From contig JADJYK010000021.1 of assembly GCA_016719815.1 (NCBI GenBank), forward strand, positions 1 to 30,264: a DNA stretch of 30,264 nt. Direction: 5' to 3'. A program made the position numbers and the translations under genes. The notes beneath the pieces were generated by a model. The model worked only from the letters and a program-made list of their open reading frames with translations, was not told the origin of the DNA and made no database searches. Positions 9,541 through 18,046 of this stretch are shown in pieces; position 1 is the first letter of the stretch; each line of letters opens with the position of its first letter. This stretch comes from Chitinophagaceae bacterium. GTDB lineage: Bacteria; Bacteroidota; Bacteroidia; Chitinophagales; Chitinophagaceae.

Positions 9541-10416
9541 ATGAACAACGCTTACGCTATGTCGCTTAACCTTGAAGCCAAACAACGTTCCCGTGCATGG
9601 GCTTATACCGGCCTTTTTGCTGCTTTTATGGTGCTGCTGATGATTTTGGTAAAATGGCCACTACCCAAAATTGAGCATATTGCCCAGGAACCCGGCATTG
9701 AAGTAGAACTGAACCTGCCCCCCGAACCAGAGGCAATAGATGACGGCGGCGGCGGTGGCGGCAACCCTGTGCAGGCGGCTGGCGACCCCGGTGTGGCCCC
9801 TTACAGTCCCCCTGCCCCCGGCGAGGCCGAACCATCCAAGAGTGTAGAAGATATTGAAGACAAGGATGCAACTCCTGTTACAAAACCCACGGTAACGCAA
9901 AAAGATGCGAAAACCATCACCAATACCTCGCCCACAAAAAATAATGTGCCGGTAGAAAATGTGCCTGCCCCAAGAACGCCGAAAGCTGTATTGGGCAAAA
10001 CAACAACCGGAACCGGAAAAGGCGGCAATAATGCCGAAGGTTACGATAAGCCCGGCGGTAGTGGCACAGGCAGTGGCGTAGGTAATGGAAGCGGCTCTGG
10101 TGGCGGAAGTGGCTCAGGCAGCGGTGGCGGAAACGGAAGTGGTGTAGGCAGTGGCAATGGTCCAAAAGTAACCCGTGGCGACCGGAAAATAGTTCGCTAC
10201 TACTCATTCACCGGCGAACTGGATAAAGCAACCATTTATGCCGATGTACAGGTATCACCTGAAGGTGTGGGCAAATTTGTACGCATTGCCAAAGGCTCAT
10301 CGAGCAGCAGCAACGAGTATAAACAAGCCATTATTCAATACCTGCAAAACATCCGTTTCGATAAATCAGACCATGAATCAACACTTACAGTGCAGTTTAA
10401 CTTCCGGGTAAATTAA
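9541..10416 (+). CDS. TonB-family energy transducer with Gly/Ser-rich linker
   Basis: The 291-residue protein has a short cytoplasmic N-terminus, one membrane helix (AYTGLFAAFMVLLMILVKW), an acidic and proline-rich stretch, a Gly/Ser/Asn low-complexity linker (residues ~170-210) and a C-terminal domain of about 75 residues with ATIYADVQVSPEGVGKFVRI and YLQNIRFDKSDHESTLTVQF, as in TonB/TolA-like C-terminal domains. This is the layout of proteins that span the periplasm and couple the inner-membrane ExbB/ExbD motor to outer-membrane receptors. No exbB or exbD is seen in the window and the gene appears to have its own promoter. The start could be ATG 9541 or ATG 9559 (MSLNLEAKQR), the latter favoured by the promoter position. 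No frame breaks. folC lies downstream after a 247-base spacer. Confidence 0.75.
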   Translation: MNNAYAMSLNLEAKQRSRAWAYTGLFAAFMVLLMILVKWPLPKIEHIAQEPGIEVELNLPPEPEAIDDGGGGGGNPVQAAGDPGVAPYSPPAPGEAEPSKSVEDIEDKDATPVTKPTVTQKDAKTITNTSPTKNNVPVENVPAPRTPKAVLGKTTTGTGKGGNNAEGYDKPGGSGTGSGVGNGSGSGGGSGSGSGGGNGSGVGSGNGPKVTRGDRKIVRYYSFTGELDKATIYADVQVSPEGVGKFVRIAKGSSSSSNEYKQAIIQYLQNIRFDKSDHESTLTVQFNFRVN

Positions 10417-10663
10417 GGAGAGAATAAAAGAATTGTTGTTACACAGAGTTACACGGAGAAGGCACTGAGTTTATCAGAGAGAACAAAAATTTTATGTAGT
10501 GTCTTTGTGGCTGCAAGGTTTTCACGCAGAGGCGCTGAGAACGCAGAGAAATGCTAAGGCATTTTCAGCGGGAAATATTCCTTTGTGTTTCTCATGACCA
10601 AGCATCCGTGTTCATCCGTGTTAATCTGTGGCAAACCATTTTTGCAGCTTATTTTTGCACCTG
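10417..10663. repeat. Mosaic intergenic repeat element
   Basis: The spacer between the TonB-like gene and folC is a chain of short related phrases: ACACAGAGTTACACGGAGAA (10441-10460), CGCAGAGGCGCTGAGAACGC (10525-10544) and TCCGTGTTCATCCGTGTTAA (10604-10623) followed by TCTGTGGC. Internal similarity is clear: CAGAG recurs, and CATCCGTGTT is followed by a second CATCCGTGTT. I recall phrases like these as dispersed extragenic repeats in many environmental bacterial genomes; that is recollection, not a search result. There is no coding potential, and the 3' end abuts the folC promoter. Confidence 0.55.
10650..10657 (+). promoter_or_regulatory. Putative -7 box for folC
   Basis: TATTTTTG matches TAnnTTTG and lies six bases before the folC ATG at 10664. 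A weak -33 candidate, TCTG at 10625-10628, comes from the end of the intergenic repeat. If real, the folC mRNA would be almost leaderless. Confidence 0.4.
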
Positions 10664-11981
10664 ATGAATTACTCCGAAACGATTGACTACTTGTTTACCA
10701 GGCTGCCCATGTTCAGCCGTATTGGCGCAGCAGCATATAAAACCGACCTTACCAATACTGTTACCCTTTGCGAAGCACTGGGCAATCCCCAAACAAAATT
10801 TAAAAGCTTACATATTGCCGGCACTAATGGTAAAGGCTCGGTAAGCCACATGCTGGCCGCCATCCTGCAAACGGCAGGATATAAAACAGGGCTGCACACT
10901 TCCCCACACCTGAAAGATTTCAGAGAAAGGATTCGGATAAACGGAGAAATGGTCAACGAGGCTTTTGTGATAGATTTTACCGAAAGAATAAAACCACTGA
11001 TTGAAAAAATTGAACCCAGCTTTTTGAAATAACCGTGGCAATGGCATTTGAATATTTTGCCCGGGAAAAAGTGGATATTGCCATCATCGAAACCGGGCTG
11101 GGTGGCCGCCTCGACAGCACCAATATCATCACACCTGAACTTTCTGTGATTACCAATATCGGTTTCGACCATGTGCAATTTCTGGGTGATACACTGGAAA
11201 AGATTGCGGTAGAAAAAGCAGGAATTATTAAAGAAGGTATCCCAGTTGTAATCGGTGAACTGCATCCCGAAACAAAAGAAGTGTTTACAAGGGTTGCTGC
11301 AGAAAAAATGCCCCCATAAGTTTTGCGTCGCAAAAAAGACAGGTAACCAATTGGAAATGGCAGCAGCATCAGTTAATGGTAGAAGTAGCAAATGAACACC
11401 ATGCTGATCATAAAACATATCACCTCGATTTACCGGGCATTTACCAGACAAAGAATATCCTCTCAGTACTGGAAGCCTGTTCTATACTGCAAGAGAGAGG
11501 CTGGAATTCAGAGGATACAGTCATTCAAAAAGCATTACTCCATGTAAAAAAACTCACCGGCCTTGCAGGCCGGTGGGAAATTGTTCACACTTCTCCCCTT
11601 GTTGTACTTGATGTGGCCCACAACGAAGACGGAATACGGCAACTGGTACAGCAAATTGAGATGACGGAGCATCATCAGCTTCATATTATTACAGGAATGG
11701 TGAAAGATAAAGACGTTGAAAAAGTGTTGCACCTGTTGCCCAAAGAAGCCACTTACTATTTCACCAAGGCACATATACCCAGGGCCCTGACCGAAAATGA
11801 ACTTAGTGATAAAGCATTACACGCCGGTATTAAAGGAAGCATTTTTGAAAATGTGAATACAGCATTGAAAACAGCTATGCAAAAAGCAAAACCAGCAGAT
11901 ATGATTGTTGTTTGCGGCAGTATTTTCCTGGTGGGTGAAGTTAATACTTCAGCTCTCCCAGCTTCTCCAGCGCATACATAA
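10664..11981 (+). CDS. folC: Folylpolyglutamate/dihydrofolate synthase (two frameshifts)
   Basis: This Mur-ligase-family enzyme adds glutamate to dihydropteroate and/or folates in the cytoplasm. Signatures seen: the P-loop HIAGTNGKGSVSHML, the segment TGLHTSPHLKDFRERIRING, ETGLGGRLDSTNII with the following SVITNIGFDHVQFLGDTLEKIA, and the C-terminal LDVAHNEDGIRQL. All are diagnostic of FolC. The start is ATG 10664 (MNYSETIDYLF); the longer GTG start at 10628 adds an unsupported leader. A missing T in the run at 11021-11025 and a missing A at 11302-11308 break the frame. Length is about 439 residues, normal for FolC. The 3' end runs 41 bases into the convergent NUDIX gene, and the last ten or so residues (TSALPASPAHT) may be non-native if another indel hides the stop. 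Confidence 0.9.
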
Positions 11982-12483
11982 TGCAGCTTACATGCATGGC
12001 CTGAACAATTTTGTTTTCTTTCAGCAGTTGCTTTAATTCTTCAATACTCAGCAATACCACTTCAATATCTTCATTATGGTCTAATTGCTGCGCTGATATT
12101 TTCTCACCTCCTTTTGCCAGATACATATGCAGCAAGTTGCTGTTGGTTGAAGGGTTGGGAGAAATTCTTCCTAAATACTCAAAGGATGTAAAACTATATC
12201 CGGTTTCTTCCAGCAGTTCTCTTGCAATAGCTTCTTCATTTGATTTATCTGTATCATCCACACAGCCACCTGGAATCTCCATGCAGGTTTCGCCCAGTGC
12301 ATGGCGGTACTGTTTCACTATTATCACTTTTCCATCCTCTGTTAAAGCAAATGCACCCACCCAGGTTGCAAAGTCATATACATAATAAGGGTCAACAATT
12401 TTTCCATCCGGAGTTTCACATACTTCTTTACGCACCTTAAACCACCGGTCGTTAAAAGATATTCTGATTTTATAGTTTTCCAA
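11941..12483 (-). CDS. NUDIX hydrolase, ADP-ribose pyrophosphatase-like
   Basis: The 180-residue protein contains a NUDIX motif around residues 70-95: PGGCVDDTDKSNEEAIAREL followed by LEETGY. The R-E-L-L-E-E-T-G-Y half, which holds the metal-binding glutamates, is intact. The first half has one residue more than the usual G-x5-E-x7-R-E-U-x-E-E-x-G-U and an Asp where the first Glu is expected. VKQYRHALGETCMEIPGG before it is typical of ADP-sugar pyrophosphatases. Such enzymes cleave nucleoside diphosphates linked to another group, such as ADP-ribose; the substrate is not certain. It is encoded convergently with folC and overlaps its 3' end. The start ATG 12483 is the only reasonable one. No frame errors. 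Confidence 0.8.
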   Translation of the reverse strand: MENYKIRISFNDRWFKVRKEVCETPDGKIVDPYYVYDFATWVGAFALTEDGKVIIVKQYRHALGETCMEIPGGCVDDTDKSNEEAIARELLEETGYSFTSFEYLGRISPNPSTNSNLLHMYLAKGGEKISAQQLDHNEDIEVVLLSIEELKQLLKENKIVQAMHVSCIMYALEKLGELKY

Positions 12484-12489
12484 TTCATT

Positions 12490-12616
12490 TCTGGTTCATG
12501 GTTTATAGTTCTCCAAAGGAGTCCTTCGGACATGGTTCATAGTAAAAAACGATTGTTTGCAGCCGCCTGATTATTCATAATCCAATATGAACTATTTGCT
12601 ATGAACTATGAACTTG
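12490..12616. repeat. Imperfect inverted repeat in intergenic spacer
   Basis: A GTTCATGGTTTATAG arm (about 12494-12508) pairs with the reverse complement of CTATGAACTATGAAC (about 12599-12613) with two mismatches. Between them lie the near-palindrome TCCAAAGGAGTCCTTCGGA (12512-12530) and a further direct copy GGTTCATAG (12533-12541). This resembles a small extragenic repeat element rather than a regulatory site. The whole spacer between the NUDIX and DinB genes is this structure. Confidence 0.5.
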
Positions 12617-12621
12617 TATTC

Positions 12622-13158
12622 TCACCACCCCATTCTTTCTCTCAAAGAAGTAATATGTGCCACATGATGCTGTCCATGCCAGGCATACATTCCCAGCAAA
12701 TACCAAAGGCGCATTGTTTTCTTATGCTCGGGATGAAAAACAGTGCGGTTGTTCCAGTCATCATCTTTTACATACTTCAATGTTTCATATAATCTTGCAT
12801 GTACTGCATGTAAAATGGTAATGGATATATTAACAGGCAGTTTCTCCACATCTTTTAATTCGGCCCACCGGTTTTCGTCATAAGGTTTGATGACGGGATT
12901 ATCTTCCGTCAACCCCAGCTTAAACCGGCAATAGGCGTTCGTGTGACTGTCGGCCACATGATGTACCACCTGGTGAACCGTCCAGCCGTCTTCCCGATAA
13001 GGAGTAAATAACTGTGCCTCATCGAGGTTTAGTATGGCGTTTTCAATCTGCAAAGGCAGAAATTTTATATCAGCCAGCCATTCTACTTTTTGCTGAATAG
13101 AAAATGGCTTTGGCTCATAAAGGCCAATCGGATAACGGGGATCAACTTGTACCGGCAT
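12622..13158 (-). CDS. DinB/YfiT-family putative metal-dependent enzyme (BstA-like)
   Basis: The 178-residue protein begins MPVQVDPRYPIGLYEPKP, the conserved opening of YfiT-type proteins of the DinB superfamily (RYPIG...). It keeps the three expected metal-binding histidines: one in QVVHHVADSH and the H-x3-H pair in WHGQHHVAHI near the C-terminus. The four-helix DinB fold binds Zn or Ni. YfiT/BstA members in Firmicutes have been linked to bacillithiol S-transfer, and bshC lies elsewhere in this window, so a thiol-transferase role is possible but not shown by sequence. The gene lies seven bases downstream of the FKBP gene on the same strand, so they are likely co-transcribed. No frame errors. 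Confidence 0.75.
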   Translation of the reverse strand: MPVQVDPRYPIGLYEPKPFSIQQKVEWLADIKFLPLQIENAILNLDEAQLFTPYREDGWTVHQVVHHVADSHTNAYCRFKLGLTEDNPVIKPYDENRWAELKDVEKLPVNISITILHAVHARLYETLKYVKDDDWNNRTVFHPEHKKTMRLWYLLGMYAWHGQHHVAHITSLRERMGW

Positions 13159-13165
13159 AAAACAA

Positions 13166-13604
13166 TTATTTTATTACTTCCAGCAATTCTACTTCAAACA
13201 CTAATGTGGCGCCTCCGGGAATATCGCTCCCTGCCCCCCTGTCGCCATAAGCCAGGTCAGAAGGAATCCACATCCGCCAGTGGCTGCCCTCTTTCATCAT
13301 GGGCAAAGCTACTTGCCAGCCTTTAATAAGGGCCCGAAGTGGTGCAGTAAAGGGCTGGTTCCTTTTAAAAGAACTGTCAAATTCTTTACCATCGAGCAAC
13401 GAGCCTTTGTAGTGTGCTTTCACACTATCACTTACTAATGGCTGAGCACCAGTTCCTTCTTTTAATACTTCGTATTGAATACCACCGGGTAATTCTTTTA
13501 TTCCCTTCCCGCTGGATATTCGCAGTCATGAAGGCAGCTCCGGCTGTCTTTTGTGATTCAATTTTTCCTTGCATAAAATTTTTAAGTTTGTCTTGTATTC
13601 CCAT
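13166..13604 (-). CDS. FKBP-type peptidyl-prolyl isomerase (one frameshift)
   Basis: The C-terminal FKBP domain is clear: GKEFDSSFKRNQPF, LIKGWQVALPMMKEGSHW, IPSDLAYGDRGAG, IPGGATLVFEVELLEV. These are the D-S-S-x-x-R, G-W-x-x-A-L, L-A-Y-G and I-P-x-x-A-x-L-x-F motifs of the FKBP active site. Upstream, ELPGGIQYEVLKEGTG, the usual first strand of the domain, lies in another frame. A break near 13505 separates it from an N-terminal helical segment starting at ATG 13604 (MGIQDKLKNFMQGKIESQK). About 146 residues, with no signal peptide, so it is probably a cytoplasmic FklB/Mip-type foldase. It accelerates proline isomerisation during folding. It precedes the DinB-family gene by seven bases and follows the ABC ATPase gene. 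Confidence 0.8.
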
Positions 13605-13621
13605 TATGATATAATCTTAGT

Positions 13622-14381
13622 TTAATCTTCTCTGAGTGAATGCCCCGTAAGATGAATAAAAACATCTTCCAGGTTGGCTAATTTCATTTCTTTAGGCCGT
13701 TCAAAACCTCCGGCCACTAATTTGTCAATTAAACCATCCGGGGTATCCAAAGCCACAATTTTTCCGGTATCAATAATCGCCACACGGTCGCACAGATACT
13801 CTGCCTCATCCATATAATGTGTGGTAATGATGACAGTAGTTCCGCGGCTGCGGATTTGTTTTACCAGTTCCCAAAGGTTTCTCCTTGCTTGCGGGTCGAG
13901 ACCTGTGGTAGGCTCATCCAGAAAAATGACCCTCGGTTCATTTATCAACGTGGTAGCAACTGAAAAACGTTGTTTTTGTCCGCCGCTGAGTTCTTTCACC
14001 TGCGATTTTGCCTTATCCTTCAGGTTCACCATGTCAAGCAGTTCCATTGGATCTGCTTCCCTGTTATATAATCCGCTGAATAATTCAATTAGTTGAATAA
14101 GGTTAAGCCCGGGATAATAACCGCTGGTTTGTAATTGTACACCGATAATCTTTTTTATTTCTCCGGGTTGTTTGTCCAGGTCAAAACCATCCACCACTAT
14201 TTCACCGCTGGTTTTGCTGCGTAATGTTTCGATAATTTCGAGTGTGGTGGATTTACCGGCACCGTTTGGTCCAAGCAAACCAAATATCTCCCCTTCCTTC
14301 ACTTCAAAAGAAAATGCCCTTTACAGCCTGAAAGTTGCCGTAGTTCTTTACCAGATTCTTTACAGATATTATTATTCCCAC
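13622..14381 (-). CDS. ABC transporter ATP-binding protein (one frameshift at N-terminus)
   Basis: All nucleotide-binding motifs are present: Walker A LLGPNGAGKST, a Q-loop (GVQLQTSGYYP), signature LSGGQKQR, Walker B VIFLDEPTTGLDP and the H-loop ITTHYMDEAEYLCDR. The C-terminus (LEDVFIHLTGHSLRED) is typical of ABC-2-type or drug/polysaccharide-export ATPases. An extra base near 14320 separates the first strand (ISVKNLVKNYGNFQAVKG) from the rest. The start is uncertain: GTG 14379-14381 is in frame, while ATG 14400 needs one more indel. No ABC permease gene is seen in the window, so its membrane partner must be encoded elsewhere. The FKBP gene follows closely. Confidence 0.8.
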
Positions 14382-14429
14382 CAGATTTTTTTTCAAACAT
14401 AACAATCAGAAAGCAATTCCGGAAGATAT

Positions 14430-15447
14430 TTATTTACGCTCAGGGCTATAATGTTCTTCCAGTTCATTCATCATCAGTTTGCTTCCGGCAAAAAAAGGTG
14501 TCCGCTGATGCAGTGATGTGGGCTCAATATCCAGTATTCTTTTCATTCCATCGGTTGCATGGCCGCCAGCCACAGCAAGAATAAAGGCAAAGGATTACAT
14601 TCATACATCAGCCGAAGCTTGCCACCCGGTTTGTTCAAAGTGCCGGGATACATAAACATACCGCCTTTAATAAGGTTACGATGCATATCGGCCACCATGC
14701 TTCCAATATAGCGTTGTGTATAAGGACCGCCATTTGTTTTGTCTTTTTTCTGACAGGTATTGATGTAATTCCTTACGCCTTCATCATACTGGAAAAAATT
14801 GCCGTGGTTTACAGAATAAATTTTGCCATTTTCCGGGCATTTAATATCCGGGTGGCTGAGTGTCCACTCTCCTATCGAAGGGTCAAGGGTAAAACCATTC
14901 ACCCCTCTTCTTGAGGCATAAACAAGCATAGTGGATGAGCCATAAATTACATACCCGGCTGCGACCTGGTTTACTCCTGCCTGTATAAAATCTTCTTCCT
15001 TTACAATTGTGCCGACAGGTGTTTTACGCTTATATACACCAAAAATAGTTCCGATGGAAACATTTACATCAATATTACTGCTGCCATCGAGCGGATCAAA
15101 CAGGCAAACATATTTTGAGTTTACACTTTTATCGTCATCAAAAGCAACAAAATCATCCATTTCCTCGCTGGCAATACCAGCACAGGCAATTCCATGCTGC
15201 AGCACACGGATAAACTGATCGTTGGCAAATAAATCCAGTTTTTGACTTCTTCCCCTTGTACATTTACTTCACCGGCATCACCTAAAATATCAACAAGACC
15301 GGCTTTATTTACTTCCACATTCACCCTTTTTGCAGCAAGGGCTATATTTCTGAGCAGGTGCGACAATTCGCCGGTGGCATGAGGAAAATCTCTTAACTGC
15401 TGAATGGTGAATTCATCAAGGGTTTGAACTTTACGGTTAACATTCAT
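14430..15447 (-). CDS. fbp: Class I fructose-1,6-bisphosphatase (two frameshifts)
   Basis: The enzyme removes the 1-phosphate of fructose-1,6-bisphosphate in gluconeogenesis, in the cytoplasm. Diagnostic motifs: ASEEMDDFVAF, the metal-binding LFDPLDGSSNIDVNVSIGTIFGVY, RYIGSMVADMHRNLIKGG, YPGTLNKPGGKLRLMYECNP, then AFILAVAGGHATDGMKRIL and LHQRTPFFAGSK. A missing base near 15243 and another near 14595 break the frame, and the final 50 codons are only recognised by reading past the second break to the stop at 14430. The rebuilt length of about 339 residues is normal for the family. It is transcribed divergently from the aspartate kinase gene, with 102 bases between the two starts. Confidence 0.9.
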
Positions 15448-15467
15448 ACTGGCAAGTTTTGGTAGGA

Positions 15468-15475
15468 CAAAAGTA
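15468..15475 (-). promoter_or_regulatory. Putative -7 box for fbp
   Basis: TACTTTTG on the minus strand fits TAnnTTTG exactly and lies 20 bases before the fbp ATG at 15447. A clear -33 element was not found, so the call is tentative. Confidence 0.4.
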
Positions 15476-15549
15476 CAGGTTTATAATTGTTGTGAATCTG
15501 TACAGGGTAAATGGATTATTGCGACATTTGCACACTTATCAGGAATATA

Positions 15550-16810
15550 ATGAAAGTCTTCAAATTCGGCGGTGCCTCTGTAAACAGTGTGGAACGCATA
15601 CAAAATACAGCAGCTATCATGCAAGCCCACAGGTATGAAAAAATGGTGGTCATCATTTCTGCCATGGGTAAAACCACCAATGCACTGGAAAAGGTAGCAG
15701 AAACATTTTATGCCAGAAAGAAAGATGAGGCCCTGCTGCTTTTCAACCAGGTAAAGCAACAGCATTTAGCAACTGCCAAATACCTTTGGTGACACATTAC
15801 CTAGACTGCGAACAGCAACTAAGAGATTTTTTTACGGAAGCCGAGTGGTTGCTGCATGATGCCCCGGTCAGAGATTACGATTATTATTACGACCAGATTG
15901 TCTGTACCGGCGAACTTTTCTCAACTGCCATCATTAGTGCTTACCTGAACGAAAAAGGCATAGCTAATAAATGGCTGGATGTGCGGGACATATTCAGAAC
16001 TGATAACGATTTCCGGGACGCAAGGATTGACTGGGAAGTAACAAGTTTCTAAATTACTTACTGAAGTGGTAAAAGAATTTGAACAAACAGATATTGTATT
16101 AACACAAGGATTTATCGGTGCTACGGATGATAACGAAAGTACCACTTTGGGACGGGAAGGAAGTGACTTCACTGCGGCTGTTTTTGCTAATATTCTCAAT
16201 GCCGAAAGTCTGACTATCTGGAAAGATGTGGAAAGTGTGATGAATGCTGACCCCAAGCAATTTGCTGAAGTAATTCCTATTCCGGAACTGAACTACAAGA
16301 AGTAATTGAAATGGCTTATTACGGTGCAGATCATCCACCCCAAAACAATAAAGCCACTTCAAAACAAAAGCATTCCACTGTATGTAAAAAAGTTTTATTA
16401 ACCCCAATCTACCGTGTACTATAATACATAACAAATCTGTGCATAAACTTCCGCCAGTTATAGTACTGAAAGAAAAACAGGTTATGATTGAAATGAGCTC
16501 AAGGGATTTCTCTTTTATCGGTGAAAATCACATCGGGCACTTATACACTTTATTCGAAAAACTGCATATCAAACCCAATCTTACGCAAAATGGCGCTATC
16601 AGTTTTGTTTGTGTGCTGGATGAATGGCCGGAGAAAAACGATAAAATTGCCCAGGAGGCATCTGCTTTTCTTGACGTACAGCTAATGAAAGGACTTTCTT
16701 TACTCACCATCAGGCACTACAATAAAGAAATATTTGAAAAACTTGCAGGTGAAAAAAAAATATTATTGAAGCAGCAAACGCCGGAGACAATACAGGTATT
16801 GCTACATTAG
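15550..16810 (+). CDS. lysC: Aspartate kinase (five frameshifts)
   Basis: This enzyme phosphorylates aspartate, the first step towards lysine, threonine and methionine. It starts at ATG 15550 with MKVFKFGGASV, the K-F-G-G-x-S-V active-site motif. It continues with VVIISAMGKTTNALEKVA, TGELFSTAIISAYL, VLTQGFIGATDDNESTTLGR and EGSDFTAAVFANIL, then YYGAQIIHPKTIKPL and a C-terminal ACT-type regulatory region (VMIEMSSRDFSFIGENHI). Breaks fall near 15785, 16050, 16300, 16326 and 16390; all can be explained by single missing or extra bases. About 420 residues, a monofunctional kinase with no homoserine dehydrogenase domain. Diaminopimelate and threonine genes are not nearby. The ACT region suggests feedback control by an end-product amino acid. 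Confidence 0.9.
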
Positions 16811-16877
16811 GACCGGGAATACTGATTTATATAAATACTGCCCCACATTTCGGGTAAATAATTTCGCATACAATTTG

Positions 16878-16898
16878 TAACCTTTTCATCAAAGGTTA
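16878..16898. terminator. Weak hairpin between lysC and the lipoprotein gene
   Basis: TAACCTTT and AAAGGTTA form a perfect 8-bp stem with a 5-base loop (TCATC) in the spacer between two convergent genes. Its position suits a bidirectional terminator, but no T-run follows on either strand. Confidence 0.3.
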
Positions 16899-16966
16899 TC
16901 TCATCACCCTAAAAAAGATGCCGTTCTGCACACAAACAGATAACAATATTTTATGTAGCAGCCTGT

Positions 16967-17586
16967 TTACCTGGGTTCGTCCACTTCTAGGGAACAACCT
17001 ATTCCGCTAAAGCTGAATGTGCAGCAACCTGTACTGGAACCAGATTTATAATATGCAGGTGTTTGTTCAATTACAAAATTCTGATTAACAACAAGCTTAT
17101 AATACGATTTAGCGCTGCCTGTTGTGCCAAAATCAAACTTAAGTACAGGAACAGTCATACAACTCTGACTTGGATCACTAGCATATACCGGGCTAAATAA
17201 CACCCATGTTATCCCATCAGCACTAAAGGCAGCACTTACAACTGAAGACCAGTTAAAACAAGAACCAAACTGCATACCCCAATGGCTAAGATCCTGAACT
17301 GTTCCGTTGTTTCCGTTCCCGGGATTTGAATTTTGTACACTCCATATCCATTCCCAGTTGCCATTAATATTATTGCGGCTTTCGAGTGTTACAGTGTATG
17401 CACCGGAGTTACAGCAGAAGGTGATGATTCCCGTAAAGATAAAACAGAATGATCTGATGATACGGTCGTTGCAGTTTCTGTAGAAAGCGGAGCAGGTAAC
17501 TCGTTTAATTTGTTTTTCTGACAACCAGCTACAATAATTAAAACTGTCATTACAGAAAGCTGAAGTAGGCGAAAAGTTGTTTTCAT
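16967..17586 (-). CDS. Lipoprotein of unknown function, cysteine-containing (one frameshift)
   Basis: ATG 17586 starts a lipoprotein signal (MKTTFRLLQLSVMTVLIIVA then G-C), so the mature protein is anchored in a membrane by its lipidated cysteine. After a Ser/Thr-rich linker, a break near 17405-17440 moves the frame. The remaining 140 residues form one domain with AYTVTLESRNNINGNWEWIW, VQNSNPGNGNNGTVQDLSHW and WGMQFGSCFNW. Its Trp/Asn/Gly richness suggests an extracellular beta-sandwich. Further cysteines occur in GSC, QSC, GCC and IGC, enough for two disulfides. I do not recognise the family. No neighbour hints at a role: lysC converges on it and a long non-coding spacer lies upstream. Confidence 0.65.
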
Positions 17587-18046
17587 AGTTCAAATTCTAG
17601 ATATTAGACATACGGATATAAAATAACTGAATGGATCAGTCTGAATAGCTGAAACCAATTTAAAAACTATATTTTGGAAAAAAGAACATTTCAAAGCCTT
17701 TAAATGGATTATAGAAAAAAAACATTCCAAACATGTAATTTGGCCTCAGTAAAAGTACCAGAACCTAAGACCAAAATTTATCAGGCAAAAGTTGAGGAGG
17801 CAATACTGATGTTGCGGACAAGTATGGTTAGCCACAGGCTATGAAGAACGTAAGGCCTGCAGTGTAAAGGTAGTGGATAGAGGTTGAAGGTTTGAAGAGG
17901 GACTGGGATTTGTTAGAATGGCATACCGAGACAGGGATTCTTCTTTCGTCGGAATGACAAAATAAGAGGAGCAAGTGACAGGGAAGAATAGCTGAAATTG
18001 TGAATTATAGCCAAATGTTATTCATTCTGGACGGTAATGGTTTGAA
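17587..18046. other. Non-coding spacer, about 460 bases
   Basis: No frame here has recognisable coding character. Its right part holds GGGATTCTTCTTTCGTCGGA followed by ATGACAAA (about 17934-17961), a phrase I associate with dispersed extragenic repeats, though no search was run. The left part must contain the lipoprotein promoter, but no clear TAnnTTTG box was found. Confidence 0.5.

Noticed and set aside
10687..11451. 254-codon open frame on the minus strand opposite folC
   Set aside because: It is antisense to clear FolC motifs, with a composition typical of a shadow frame and no recognisable domain.
11941..11981. Functional overlap of folC and the NUDIX gene
   Set aside because: The 41-base overlap covers only the last, unconserved FolC residues and could reflect an indel hiding an earlier folC stop.
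15550..16810. Programmed frameshifting in lysC
   Set aside because: Five breaks at unrelated sites, some in homopolymers and with no slippery-site plus stem-loop pattern, fit indel errors better.
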